Shown here in pieces: positions 34,172 to 42,797 of a stretch of 64,000 nt of DNA. A program made the translations under genes and the position numbers. The first letter of the stretch is position 1, and every line of letters starts with the position of its first letter. Source of the DNA: Thermoanaerobacterium saccharolyticum (GTDB lineage: Bacteria; Bacillota; Thermoanaerobacteria; Thermoanaerobacterales; Thermoanaerobacteraceae). The DNA lies in NCBI RefSeq assembly GCF_000747665.1, contig NZ_BBKT01000007.1, forward strand, positions 1 to 64,000, given 5' to 3'. The notes beneath the pieces were generated by a model. The model was not told the origin of the DNA. It worked only from the letters and a program-made list of their open reading frames with translations, and ran no database searches.

Positions 34172-35292
34172 GCAGTAACCTCCTTTTTATTGAAAATCTC
34201 AGATACGTTTTGCTGATCCATCTCTGCAATTACAGGCTCTCCACCTTTAGGTATCCATACTCTATCAGGATTTTTGCAGACTTGCCTTATAGCTGATTCT
34301 TCGCTTGCAACGTAAATTACATCGCCGTGGCTTGCGGCTGTTAATGGTCTTAATTTTATCCTGTCATTGATGGCGATGAAACCATTATCGTATGTTACGA
34401 TCAATGAGAAAGGACCATTTAATAAAGCTTTGCTGTATATCATTTTGAGACTGTGATAGAGCTCTTTTTCTTTTAAAGACATGCGTTCTACCTGATTCCA
34501 CAGAGGTGACGCTACGACTTTTGCTGCCAAAGATACTGGGAGATTGTGCCTTCTCAATAAAAGATCGAAGATGTACGCAGCGACTTCGGTATCTGTCTGG
34601 AGTGTGCAAGAATATCCGAATTCTTCTAAGTACTTTCTATTCGTGTCATAGGAAGAAAGCTCGCCGTTGTGCACTACTGAAATGTTTAAAAGATTGAAAG
34701 GATGCGCACCGCCCCACCATCCAGGAGTGTTAGTAGGAAATCTGCCATGAGCTGTCCACATGTAGCCATTGTAAGTTTCTAATTTGTAAAACTCAGCTAC
34801 ATCTTCTGGATATCCAACTGCTTTAAAGACACCCATATTCTTGCCGCTGGAGAATATATACGCTCCATTTACATTTTTATTTACATTGAAGATAAACTTA
34901 ACGACGAAATCTTCATCGGTAATTTCATTGGCATTTAATACTTCAAGTTTAGGCAATGCAAAGTATCTGTAGATAAGAGGAGCGTTTTTTATGCTTTCTG
35001 TTTTTCTGGTAGGTATTTTATCTTCGTAAGCTATGACGAAATTTGCTTTAAGCAGCTCTTCCGTTTCCTGTTTTGACTTTGTGTTGTCGTAAAACATGTG
35101 GAATGCGTAATGTTCTTTAAACTCAGGATAAATGCCGTAGGCAGCAAAACCACCACCTAGACCGTTTGATCTATCATGCATCGTTGCAATCGAATCGGCA
35201 ATTATCTGGCCAGAAAAAACTGCTCCAGATCTATCTATTATGCCGCTAATAGCGCATCCAGAAGGTATCCTTATATTTCCTTCTTTCAACAT
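34168..35292 (-). CDS. Glutamate synthase glutamine amidotransferase (class II) subunit
   Basis: This 374-residue class II glutamine amidotransferase releases ammonia from glutamine for the synthase subunit. Class II enzymes need an N-terminal cysteine. Here the best candidate is Cys13 in the opening MLKEGNIRIPSGCAISGIID, so a 12-residue propeptide would have to be removed. Other family motifs are WTAHGRFPTNTPGWWGGAHP and HNGELSSYDTN. The ATG at 35292 has AAGGGGG upstream. It is the first gene of the five-gene operon, followed by overlapping or abutting genes. Confidence 0.9.
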   Translation of the reverse strand: MLKEGNIRIPSGCAISGIIDRSGAVFSGQIIADSIATMHDRSNGLGGGFAAYGIYPEFKEHYAFHMFYDNTKSKQETEELLKANFVIAYEDKIPTRKTESIKNAPLIYRYFALPKLEVLNANEITDEDFVVKFIFNVNKNVNGAYIFSSGKNMGVFKAVGYPEDVAEFYKLETYNGYMWTAHGRFPTNTPGWWGGAHPFNLLNISVVHNGELSSYDTNRKYLEEFGYSCTLQTDTEVAAYIFDLLLRRHNLPVSLAAKVVASPLWNQVERMSLKEKELYHSLKMIYSKALLNGPFSLIVTYDNGFIAINDRIKLRPLTAASHGDVIYVASEESAIRQVCKNPDRVWIPKGGEPVIAEMDQQNVSEIFNKKEVTA

Positions 35293-35334
35293 TTTATAAC
35301 CCCCTTAAAATTTTTTATGTGCAATATTTTTTTT

Positions 35335-35386
35335 GTAAACTGCAATTTTTAGAAAAAGTTTACTGCAGCATATTCTTACAGTAAAC
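35335..35386. promoter_or_regulatory. Two overlapping inverted repeats upstream of the glutamate synthase operon
   Basis: GTAAACT (35335-35341) pairs with AGTTTAC (35357-35363), and GTTTACTG (35358-35365) pairs with CAGTAAAC (35379-35386). The middle segment belongs to both, so the two hairpins exclude each other in RNA; as DNA they form two operators centred 23 bases apart. The rest of the 313-base gap (35293-35605) holds promoters for both directions, including a TATAAT near 35569 for the regulator gene, and no gene. Confidence 0.5.
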
Positions 35387-35605
35387 CGTTTGAAGCCAAA
35401 TTTTTAGCTTGATAAGAGTGTTATCAATATTATATTACATTTTTTGAAAATTGCAATACAAAAATGTAGAAATTCATAAAGTTGTTTTGATAAAAAAACG
35501 TTTGTGACATTTTACGGCAAAATTTTGTTAATTTCTACAATACCTATTTTTTCTACTACAAAATATTGTATAATTATTATATACTTTATATTAAGGTGGT
35601 ATTGT

Positions 35606-36655
35606 ATGAGTATTTACGATAACATTAAAAAAGCCGTTAGAGATTTTCAAAGATGTGTAGATGTTCCAATATATCTCATTGATAAAGATGGCAAATTGAT
35701 CTTTTCAGGTGAAGAAAATTCTTTAAAAAAAGAAGGAATTTTTGTCGTAAACAGAGAATTTATAGACAAAAAGGATGTATATGAATGTCAAGCCATGACT
35801 TTCTACAACATATTTGTAAACGGATGGCGTTTTTTGACTGTCGGTGTTAAAGGCACTGGTGAGAAGGCGAGAAACATTGTCATGCTGTTATCAATGAGCT
35901 TTGAACACATGGCAAATCAGTTGTCGAAAGAAGACTTGCTTTTAAAGCTTCTCTTAGGTGATTTAAAAGACGATGAGATGGAATATTACTTTCAAAAATT
36001 TAAAATCGAGGAAAAAGAACTTTACAGAGTTATAATAATCGAGTCAAGTGAGCAAATTTATGATGCCTATAAAATGGTGGGCCACATATTTGAAAAGAAC
36101 AGTTATCAAACAATCATTTTAAGTGAAAATAGATTTGCTGTTTTGCTTGTAGAGACAGCTTTAACGGATGTTGATATGGCTGCAAAAACTTTAAAGGATA
36201 CGATAGAATCCGAAATATATATTAGGATAGATATGGGTGTTTCAAACAAAGCCTACAATTTTAAAGAAATAAGCAAAGGCTATGATGAAGCGTCTACAGC
36301 ATTGAAATTTGGGAAAAAAATTGATAACAACGAGAAAGGAATTTACTTTTACAGAAGCTATGCTTTAGAGGAGCTGTTATTGAAGCTTTCAGATGATGAT
36401 ATTAAGAGGTTTCTTATGGCTTTTACAGATGGCAATTTAGATTATTTCAATGATGATGAACTTGTTACGACACTTAACGCGTTTTTCAGGAACAGTTTGA
36501 ATTTGAGCGAGACATCAAGAGATTTGTACATTCATAGGAACACTTTAGTTTATAGATTGGATAAAATACATAAGTTGACAGGATTTGATCCTAAACAGTT
36601 TAATGATGCTGTATTACTTAAAGTTTTAATGACATTTGCGAAATTTTTGCCATAG
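35606..36655 (+). CDS. PucR/CdaR-family transcriptional regulator
   Basis: The 349-residue protein has a PAS/GAF-like N-terminal sensor region, a GGDEF-like central domain typical of CdaR (around residues 125-240), and a C-terminal PucR-type HTH (LSETSRDLYIHRNTLVYRLDKI, given in two overlapping parts: LSETSRDLYIHRNT and LVYRLDKI, about 303-324). The ATG at 35606 follows AAGGTGG by 5 bases. It is divergent from the glutamate synthase operon and directly upstream of ftsE. Which of the two it controls, if either, is not visible. Confidence 0.85.
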   Translation: MSIYDNIKKAVRDFQRCVDVPIYLIDKDGKLIFSGEENSLKKEGIFVVNREFIDKKDVYECQAMTFYNIFVNGWRFLTVGVKGTGEKARNIVMLLSMSFEHMANQLSKEDLLLKLLLGDLKDDEMEYYFQKFKIEEKELYRVIIIESSEQIYDAYKMVGHIFEKNSYQTIILSENRFAVLLVETALTDVDMAAKTLKDTIESEIYIRIDMGVSNKAYNFKEISKGYDEASTALKFGKKIDNNEKGIYFYRSYALEELLLKLSDDDIKRFLMAFTDGNLDYFNDDELVTTLNAFFRNSLNLSETSRDLYIHRNTLVYRLDKIHKLTGFDPKQFNDAVLLKVLMTFAKFLP

Positions 36656-36687
36656 TAAAAACAATTTCGAAAGGAATGTTGCAGGAA

Positions 36688-37374
36688 ATGATTAAATTTG
36701 TTGGGGTTTCAAAGAAGTACAAAAATGACATTATCGCTGTTTCAAATATCAATTTTACGATTGACAACGGTGAGTTTGTCTTTTTGGTGGGGCCAAGTGG
36801 TGCTGGGAAATCTACGATATTAAAGCTTCTTTTGAGAGAAGAAATTCCTACTACAGGAAGTATCTTTGTAGATAAAAAAGATATAACAAAGTTGAAAAGA
36901 AAAGAAGTACCGTATTTAAGAAGAAATATCGGCGTAGTGTTTCAGGATTTTAAACTTTTGCCGAATAAAACAGTGTATGAGAATATAGCATTTGCACTGC
37001 AGATTGTGGAAGCTGAGCCTAAGTATATAAGAAGAAGGGTACCGATGGTTTTGTCTTTAGTTGGATTAAGCGAAAGAGCTAATTCATATCCGCAGCAATT
37101 GTCTGGTGGCGAACAGCAGAGGGTGTCAATTGCAAGGGCGATTGTAAATGAGCCTTCGATTCTTGTGGCTGATGAACCTACGGGCAATTTAGATCCTGAT
37201 ACGTCTTGGGAGATAGTAAAGTTGCTGTCTGAAATCAATAAAAGAGGAACAACTGTAATAATGTCTACACATGCGAAAGATATTGTTGATTCGATGAAGA
37301 AAAGGGTCATTGCTCTTGAAAAAGGAAATATAGTAAGAGATGAGATGAGAGGTGTTTACGGATATGAAGCTTAA
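36688..37374 (+). CDS. ftsE: Cell division ATP-binding protein FtsE
   Basis: The 228-residue ABC ATPase has Walker A GPSGAGKST, signature [15 protein letters not shown] and Walker B ILVADEPTGNLDPD, and lacks the extensions of transport ATPases. With FtsX it forms a membrane complex that activates peptidoglycan hydrolases. The true start is uncertain: the ATG at 36688 is 12 bases from AAAGGA (36670-36675), whereas ATG at 36676 abuts it. The end overlaps ftsX by 11 bases, as is usual for this pair. Confidence 0.93.
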   Translation: MIKFVGVSKKYKNDIIAVSNINFTIDNGEFVFLVGPSGAGKSTILKLLLREEIPTTGSIFVDKKDITKLKRKEVPYLRRNIGVVFQDFKLLPNKTVYENIAFALQIVEAEPKYIRRRVPMVLSLVGLSERANSYPQQLSGGEQQRVSIARAIVNEPSILVADEPTGNLDPDTSWEIVKLLSEINKRGTTVIMSTHAKDIVDSMKKRVIALEKGNIVRDEMRGVYGYEA

Positions 37375-38251
37375 TACTGCAGCATATTACATAAGAGAAG
37401 GTCTTACAAATGTAAAAAGGAATAGAGCGATGACAGTTGCATCAATTACTTCTGTTACGGCAGCATTGCTGATATTAGGACTGTTTTTGATAATCATACT
37501 TAATGTGGATTCTATTGCGAATCAAGTTGAATCACAATTGGAGCTTAAAGCGTTCATAAATGATAATTATGATGCGACTAAAGTGGCAAAAGTTGGTGAA
37601 GAGATAAAGGCAATAAGCGGCGTAAAGTCTATAACATTTGAGTCTAAAAAAGATGCTCTTAATAGTTTTAAAAAGCAATTGGGAGACAAAAGTTACTTAG
37701 TAAATGGTTTGGAAAATGACAATCCGATGCCACAGTCTTTTATTGTCAAGGTGACAGACGCAAACATGATGAAGCAAGTGTCAGAAGAGATAAAAAAGAT
37801 TGATGGTGTAACGCAGGTAAGTTATGGACAAGATGTGGTAGATAAACTGCTGGGAATTATAAAGATAATAAGAATAGTTGGCCTTTTTGTAATACTTATT
37901 CTCTTTATAATTTCAGTTGTAATAATTTCAAACACAATTAAATTAGGAGTGTTTGCACGACGCAGGGAGATTAACATCATGAAATATATTGGCGCTACAG
38001 ATTGGTTTATTAGATGGCCATTCCTTGTAGAAGGCATTGTGTTAGGGCTTGTCGGTTCAGTGCTGGCGATAGCTATCTTGGGCTTTATATACGGATATGC
38101 TTCAGACCTTGTGAACAACAAATTGATTATATTTACGCTTCTTTCTGCAGGTGTCGTGATAAAGCAATCACTTGTGTACTTTTTGGCTATGGGTTCATTA
38201 ATAGGCGCCATTGGCAGTGGCATATCCATAAAGAGATTTTTAAATGTCTGA
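37364..38251 (+). CDS. ftsX: Cell division permease-like protein FtsX
   Basis: The 295-residue protein has four membrane segments: one at about 20-43, then a large extracytoplasmic loop of about 115 residues, then three near the C-terminus. MKYIGATDWFIRWPFLVEG is the conserved FtsX signature region. It transmits the ATPase state of FtsE across the membrane to a peptidoglycan hydrolase, here probably the M23 protein encoded next. The ATG at 37364 follows GAGAGGTG. Confidence 0.93.
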   Translation: MKLNTAAYYIREGLTNVKRNRAMTVASITSVTAALLILGLFLIIILNVDSIANQVESQLELKAFINDNYDATKVAKVGEEIKAISGVKSITFESKKDALNSFKKQLGDKSYLVNGLENDNPMPQSFIVKVTDANMMKQVSEEIKKIDGVTQVSYGQDVVDKLLGIIKIIRIVGLFVILILFIISVVIISNTIKLGVFARRREINIMKYIGATDWFIRWPFLVEGIVLGLVGSVLAIAILGFIYGYASDLVNNKLIIFTLLSAGVVIKQSLVYFLAMGSLIGAIGSGISIKRFLNV

Positions 38252-38263
38252 GGAGGTATATTA

Positions 38264-39403
38264 TTGAGGGAAGGTAAATGGAGGAAGATAATTTTTACAT
38301 TATTAATTTCAGTGATGCTTCTTACGACATCATTTCCCAGAGCTGACCAACTGCAAGACGCAAAAAACAAATTAAACAATGTTCAAAGCGCTATAAATCA
38401 AAACAAGGCTAAGCAGAACCAGATTGCAAGTCAAAAGCAGGATATACAAAAGGAAATACAAGATCTCGATATGAAATTGAATGATACTACAAAACAGCTA
38501 AATGACGCAGAGGCGAAATTAAACGATGCGATAGCAAAATTAAATAAAGCACAGCAAGAGCTTGATACGGCCAAAAAGACGGAAGAAAGTCAAAGGGATA
38601 TATTAAAAGAAAGAGTAAGGGCAATGTACATAAGCGGTGGAGAAACAGGTTATCTTGATGTGCTTTTAAGTGCAAAAAGCTTTGCTGACTTTGTAACAAG
38701 GCTTGATTTAGTAGAAAGGCTTGTTGGATTTGATGTCAATCTCCTAAATTCGTATCAGCAGCAGAGAAAGACTGTTGAGGAAAAAACGAAACAGTTAGCT
38801 GTGGCAAAGCAGGATGCAGAAAATTACAAAAATCAGGTTGAGGCCAGAAAAAGAGATATTCAAGTTGCCTTGTCATCAAGGGAAGGATTCATGAGAGATT
38901 TAGAGAGGCAACAAGAGCTATATGAGGAGCAAGAAAAGGCTCTTTTAGAGCAGTCAAAGCAATTGGAGAGTACCATAGCCAAATTGCAGTCCTCTAACAC
39001 AGTTTATACAGGGGGAAAGCTTGGATGGCCTGTTCCCAGCAGTTCAACAATAACATCGCCATTTGGTACAAGGTATCATCCTATTTTGCATGAATATATA
39101 ATGCATACAGGAATTGATATAGCTGCATCATATGGAGCAGCTATAGTTGCTGCAGCAGATGGAAAAGTTATATATGCAGGATACTATGGTGGATACGGAA
39201 ATGCGGTAATAATCGATCATGGCGGTGGCATAACTACTTTATACGGTCATAACTCTGAACTTTTAGTTACAGTCGGTGAAACGGTGAAGAGAGGCCAACA
39301 AATAGCAAAAGCTGGCAGCACTGGATTGTCGACAGGACCTCATTGTCATTTTGAAGTAAGAAAAAATGGAGTACCTGTAAATCCTATGGACTGGTTAAAA
39401 TAA
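38264..39403 (+). CDS. EnvC-like protein: coiled coil plus M23 (LytM) peptidase domain
   Basis: The 379-residue protein has a signal peptide or anchor (about 1-25), a long coiled coil (about 26-245) and a C-terminal M23 domain (about 255-379) that keeps zinc ligands in MHTGIDIAA and HCHFEVR. It should be an active peptidoglycan endopeptidase or an activator regulated by FtsEX through the coiled coil, as for EnvC, PcsB and CwlO. It uses a TTG start behind TGAGGAGG, 12 bases after ftsX. A terminator follows. Confidence 0.92.
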   Translation: MREGKWRKIIFTLLISVMLLTTSFPRADQLQDAKNKLNNVQSAINQNKAKQNQIASQKQDIQKEIQDLDMKLNDTTKQLNDAEAKLNDAIAKLNKAQQELDTAKKTEESQRDILKERVRAMYISGGETGYLDVLLSAKSFADFVTRLDLVERLVGFDVNLLNSYQQQRKTVEEKTKQLAVAKQDAENYKNQVEARKRDIQVALSSREGFMRDLERQQELYEEQEKALLEQSKQLESTIAKLQSSNTVYTGGKLGWPVPSSSTITSPFGTRYHPILHEYIMHTGIDIAASYGAAIVAAADGKVIYAGYYGGYGNAVIIDHGGGITTLYGHNSELLVTVGETVKRGQQIAKAGSTGLSTGPHCHFEVRKNGVPVNPMDWLK

Positions 39404-39419
39404 CCGGTCTATTTTTTTT
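39389..39419 (+). terminator. Terminator after the M23 gene
   Basis: GACTGGTTA (39389-39397) pairs with TAACCGGTC (39401-39409) with one G-U pair and a 3-base loop, followed by TATTTTTTTT. It overlaps the last codons and stop of the M23 gene. Confidence 0.85.
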
Positions 39420-39526
39420 GTCACCATATTATTGTATAATAAGATGTAACATCATATAATTTAGAGAACTGTTTTAGTATTTGGCAGTTTAATATTTTGG
39501 CTTTAAAGAAAGGAATGGATAAATAT

Positions 39527-40726
39527 ATGAATAAAAAAAGAATGGTTGCTGGTGCAGTTTTACTTGTATTTGTAAGCAGCATAATGACTTTTTACCTTAC
39601 AAGGCTTGTACCACTTGCATATGGTGGCTCGGTGATTGTGCCTAGAGAAGAGTACAACCTTATTAAGCAGTACAGCAAGCTTTTTCAAGTTGAGAACATA
39701 CTGACAAATGATTATGTCGATAAGATAGATCAATCTAAACTTGTGGATGGATCGATAAAGGGTCTTGCCAGTTCCCTTGGAGATCCATATACAGTTTACA
39801 TGGATAAGAAAGATTACCAAGATTTCACGACACAGACGACAGGTTCTTATGCAGGCGTTGGTATCGTAGTTTCAGTTGACAAAGATGGGCATATTGTAGT
39901 TGTTTCACCGATGAAAGGAACGCCGGGAGAGAAAGCTGGAATAAAATCTGGTGATATAATAGTATCTGTAGACAATGTTAAGGTTAATGGAAATAATTTA
40001 GATAAAGCTGTTTCTTTGATGAAAGGTCCTCAAGGCACGAAGGTCTCACTTGTTTTGATGAGAGACAATAAGCTTATTACTAAGACTTTGACGCGAGAAA
40101 TAATCAAATTGCAGACGGTAAGCAGCACCATGTTGCCAGGCAGCATAGGCTATATCAAGATAACGATGTTTGATGAAAAAACATCTGCTGATTTTACAAA
40201 GGCTCTTGATAGTCTTAAATCGCAGGGATTAAAAGGACTTATCATAGATTTAAGAGACAATCCAGGGGGCATATTGGAACAATGTGTCAATATTGCTAAT
40301 GAACTGTTGCCAAAGGGGCTTATAGTATCTACAAAAGGCAGACAAAGCAAGGACAACCAAGTGATATATGCAAAAGGGCCAGGATTGCAAAAGCCAATAG
40401 CTGTCCTTGTTAATGGTGGAAGTGCCAGTGCTTCTGAAATACTGTCAGGTGCAATAAAAGACAGAAAGGTTGGAGTGCTTGTGGGCACAAAGACATTTGG
40501 CAAAGGTTTGGTACAATCTGTCATAGATTTCGGCGATGGCACTGCTCTTAAGTACACATCTGCAAGATACTACACTCCAAGCGGTGTAAACATTCAAGGG
40601 AAGGGCATTGAGCCAAACTACGTTGTTGAGCTTCCAAAAAACTATGTCGTGACGGATACACCAGATTTGAAAGGCGATACACAGCTTATAAAAGCATACG
40701 ACATAGTAAAATCAGAGATCAAATAA
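39527..40726 (+). CDS. S41-family carboxy-terminal processing protease (CtpB-like)
   Basis: The 399-residue protein has an N-terminal membrane anchor (about 6-24), a PDZ domain (about 100-180) and an S41 peptidase domain with the catalytic serine in NGGSASASEILSGAIKD (near residue 300) and lysine in GTKTFGKGLVQS (near residue 325). In Bacillus, CtpB sits next to ftsEX and minJ and cleaves a sporulation signalling protein; a similar role is inferred from the matching gene order. The start may be the ATG at 39515 instead; AAAGGA at 39509-39514 touches that one. Confidence 0.9.
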   Translation: MNKKRMVAGAVLLVFVSSIMTFYLTRLVPLAYGGSVIVPREEYNLIKQYSKLFQVENILTNDYVDKIDQSKLVDGSIKGLASSLGDPYTVYMDKKDYQDFTTQTTGSYAGVGIVVSVDKDGHIVVVSPMKGTPGEKAGIKSGDIIVSVDNVKVNGNNLDKAVSLMKGPQGTKVSLVLMRDNKLITKTLTREIIKLQTVSSTMLPGSIGYIKITMFDEKTSADFTKALDSLKSQGLKGLIIDLRDNPGGILEQCVNIANELLPKGLIVSTKGRQSKDNQVIYAKGPGLQKPIAVLVNGGSASASEILSGAIKDRKVGVLVGTKTFGKGLVQSVIDFGDGTALKYTSARYYTPSGVNIQGKGIEPNYVVELPKNYVVTDTPDLKGDTQLIKAYDIVKSEIK

Positions 40727-40735
40727 GGTGTTTAT

Positions 40736-41968
40736 ATGATATACATTAATTTAATATGGCTTATAATTAAATCTATTGCGTTGATGATCTTAAACCCTTT
40801 CATGTGGCTTGTCGTTGCCTTTATCTACTTTCAGTACAAGAGGAATGTAGAGATTGAAAGGCAGATGGTGGGAAAAGAGCAAACATCCCTTAAAGATCAG
40901 GTTTTGGATTCTGTTATATATGGCTTTTTGATAGGCATTTTGGGAAGCATAGTGATAGTTTTTTTAGGAATAACAATAGATAATATTGGCATAGAATACG
41001 TATTTCCACTTGCAATACTGCTTATGCTGATAAATCCAAGGTATATATGCTTTTCTTACGCTGGTGGGATTGTATCACTTATAAGCTTGATGATTGGATA
41101 TCCAAACGTAAATGTATCTGGGCTTATGGCTATAGTTGGCATTCTCCATCTGATGGAAAGCATACTCATTTATCTGGATGGTTCAGCAAACAGCATACCT
41201 GTGTTTGTAAGGCTAAAAAACGGCAATGTTGCCGGTGGATATACGATGCAGAAATTTTGGCCTATACCTTTTATTGCCTTGTCAACGACGACAGCTATAT
41301 TAGGTGGTGCATCATCCATAAACATGCCCGATTGGTGGCCTCTGTTAGGACCTTCTTCAAATCTGAAAAATATTGTATTTATCATGATGCCTGTAGTTGC
41401 TGCACTTGGATATGGCGATATAGCTCTTACAGAGATGCCTAAGAAAAGAGCGCATAGATCGTCGATAAGGCTTCTGGGCTTTAGCTTAATATTGATAGGC
41501 TTATCTCTTTTAAGCATTAAAATATATATTTTTAAATGGATTGCGGCTATCTTTGGACCATTGGCGCATGAGTTAATCATTATAATTGGACAGAGGGAAG
41601 AAAAAACGAAAAAACCGCTTTTTGAATACCAAGATATTGGTTTGATGGTGCTGTCTGTAGTAAAAAATTCTCCTGCTGAACAAATTGGAATAAAGCCAGG
41701 CGATGTAGTTTTAAAAATAAATGATATTCAGATTAACAGTGAAGATGACATTAAAAGATTGCTTTCAACAAATCCAACCATATTGTTTATTACAGTAAGA
41801 GAGATTGATGGCAGTTTTGTCAGATATGAATACAGAAATTGCAAGGGGATAAATTGGCTTGGACTGCTTATCGTACCGCAGTATCCGGATAATTTATACA
41901 GCATAAGTGAGATGGAAAATGGAGGTTTGATAAAAAGCTTGTTTCGGAAGTTTACGAAAAAGCATTAG
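40736..41968 (+). CDS. PDZ-domain multi-pass membrane protein (MinJ-like)
   Basis: The 410-residue protein has about seven hydrophobic segments in its first 280 residues and one PDZ domain at about 300-370 (VKNSPAEQIGIKPGDVVLKI). The architecture and position after ctpB resemble Bacillus MinJ, which links DivIVA to MinCD at division sites. Orthology to MinJ is inferred from order and domains; the sequence alone would be called a PDZ membrane protein. It starts 10 bases after the ctpB stop, and comB follows 12 bases later. Confidence 0.8.
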   Translation: MIYINLIWLIIKSIALMILNPFMWLVVAFIYFQYKRNVEIERQMVGKEQTSLKDQVLDSVIYGFLIGILGSIVIVFLGITIDNIGIEYVFPLAILLMLINPRYICFSYAGGIVSLISLMIGYPNVNVSGLMAIVGILHLMESILIYLDGSANSIPVFVRLKNGNVAGGYTMQKFWPIPFIALSTTTAILGGASSINMPDWWPLLGPSSNLKNIVFIMMPVVAALGYGDIALTEMPKKRAHRSSIRLLGFSLILIGLSLLSIKIYIFKWIAAIFGPLAHELIIIIGQREEKTKKPLFEYQDIGLMVLSVVKNSPAEQIGIKPGDVVLKINDIQINSEDDIKRLLSTNPTILFITVREIDGSFVRYEYRNCKGINWLGLLIVPQYPDNLYSISEMENGGLIKSLFRKFTKKH

Positions 41969-41980
41969 GAGGTAAAGCGG

Positions 41981-42697
41981 ATGTTTGTAGAAACTTATGA
42001 AACATACAATGCTGTTTCTGATAAAACATTGAAAGGTAAATTGGTGGTTGTGATAGATACGCTTAGAGCTACCAGTGTCATAACGACAGCACTTGTCAAT
42101 GGTTCAAAAGAGATCATACCAGTAGCAGATATTGAAGAAGCTATAAATCTGTCTTACAGTTTTGACAAAGATGAAATATTATTAGGAGGCGAGAGAAATG
42201 CCGTCAAAATCGATGGTTTTGATCTTTCCAACTCGCCTTTGGAATATTCAAAAGATGTTGTGGAAGGAAAAACTATCATATTGACGACTACTAATGGTAC
42301 GAGGGCTTTAAAAAAGGCTTCTTCATCAGATGATGTCGTTGTTGGGTGCCTTTTAAATGTTTCATCTATTGCAGAATACATCCAAAAAAAAGATAAAGAT
42401 GTAGTAATCATCTGTGCTGGCACCGAGGGAAAATTCTCTATCGATGATATTATAACTGCTGGCGCTATTTTGCATAGGCTTAAAGAACTAAAGCACTATG
42501 AAAGCGATGATTTGTCAAAGGCGTCATATTTTCTATATGAATCATTTAAAGACAATGTTTTAGACATAATGAAATACGGTTATCATTTAAACAGGATTGA
42601 AAAATTAGGTTATCATGATGATGTGGAGTTTTGCACAACGATAGATATGTTTTCAATTGTTCCCAAATACATAAATGGTGTAATAAAGATATGTTGA
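41981..42697 (+). CDS. comB: 2-phosphosulfolactate phosphatase
   Basis: The 238-residue protein has the ComB motifs VIDTLRATSVITTAL, LGGERNAVKIDGFDLSNSP and LTTTNGTRALKKA. ComB removes phosphate from 2-phosphosulfolactate, a step toward coenzyme M in methanogens and toward sulfolactate in Bacillus spores. Its role in a clostridial-type cell is less clear. The ATG follows GGAGGT by 8 bases. The frame is intact across an A8 run (42384-42391), a useful contrast to the broken genes. Confidence 0.9.
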   Translation: MFVETYETYNAVSDKTLKGKLVVVIDTLRATSVITTALVNGSKEIIPVADIEEAINLSYSFDKDEILLGGERNAVKIDGFDLSNSPLEYSKDVVEGKTIILTTTNGTRALKKASSSDDVVVGCLLNVSSIAEYIQKKDKDVVIICAGTEGKFSIDDIITAGAILHRLKELKHYESDDLSKASYFLYESFKDNVLDIMKYGYHLNRIEKLGYHDDVEFCTTIDMFSIVPKYINGVIKIC

Positions 42698-42698
42698 A

Positions 42699-42716
42699 AG
42701 CCGGCCCGTGCCGGCT
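42699..42716 (+). terminator. GC-rich hairpin after comB
   Basis: AGCCGGC (42699-42705) and GCCGGCT (42710-42716) pair around a 4-base loop, but A's rather than T's follow on this strand, so it may only protect the 3' end. On the opposite strand it is also not preceded by any gene. Confidence 0.5.
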
Positions 42717-42728
42717 AAAAACATATGT

Positions 42729-42757
42729 TTGTGTTGATTTTTTATGTATGGTATAAT
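42729..42757 (+). promoter_or_regulatory. Promoter of the uvrB-uvrA operon
   Basis: TATAAT (42752-42757) is extended by TG-G directly upstream, and TTGTGT (42729-42734) lies 17 bases before it. The uvrB start is 41 bases downstream. I see no LexA box match (CGAAC-N4-GTTCG) in this region. Confidence 0.65.
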
Positions 42758-42797
42758 ATTATAAAATGCTTGGTAATGCTTATAGAAGGTGTTTGTA

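Noticed and set aside
35378-35393. CcpA (cre) site upstream of the regulator gene
   Set aside because: The AAACCGTTT core is suggestive, but the flanks mismatch the cre consensus at several positions.
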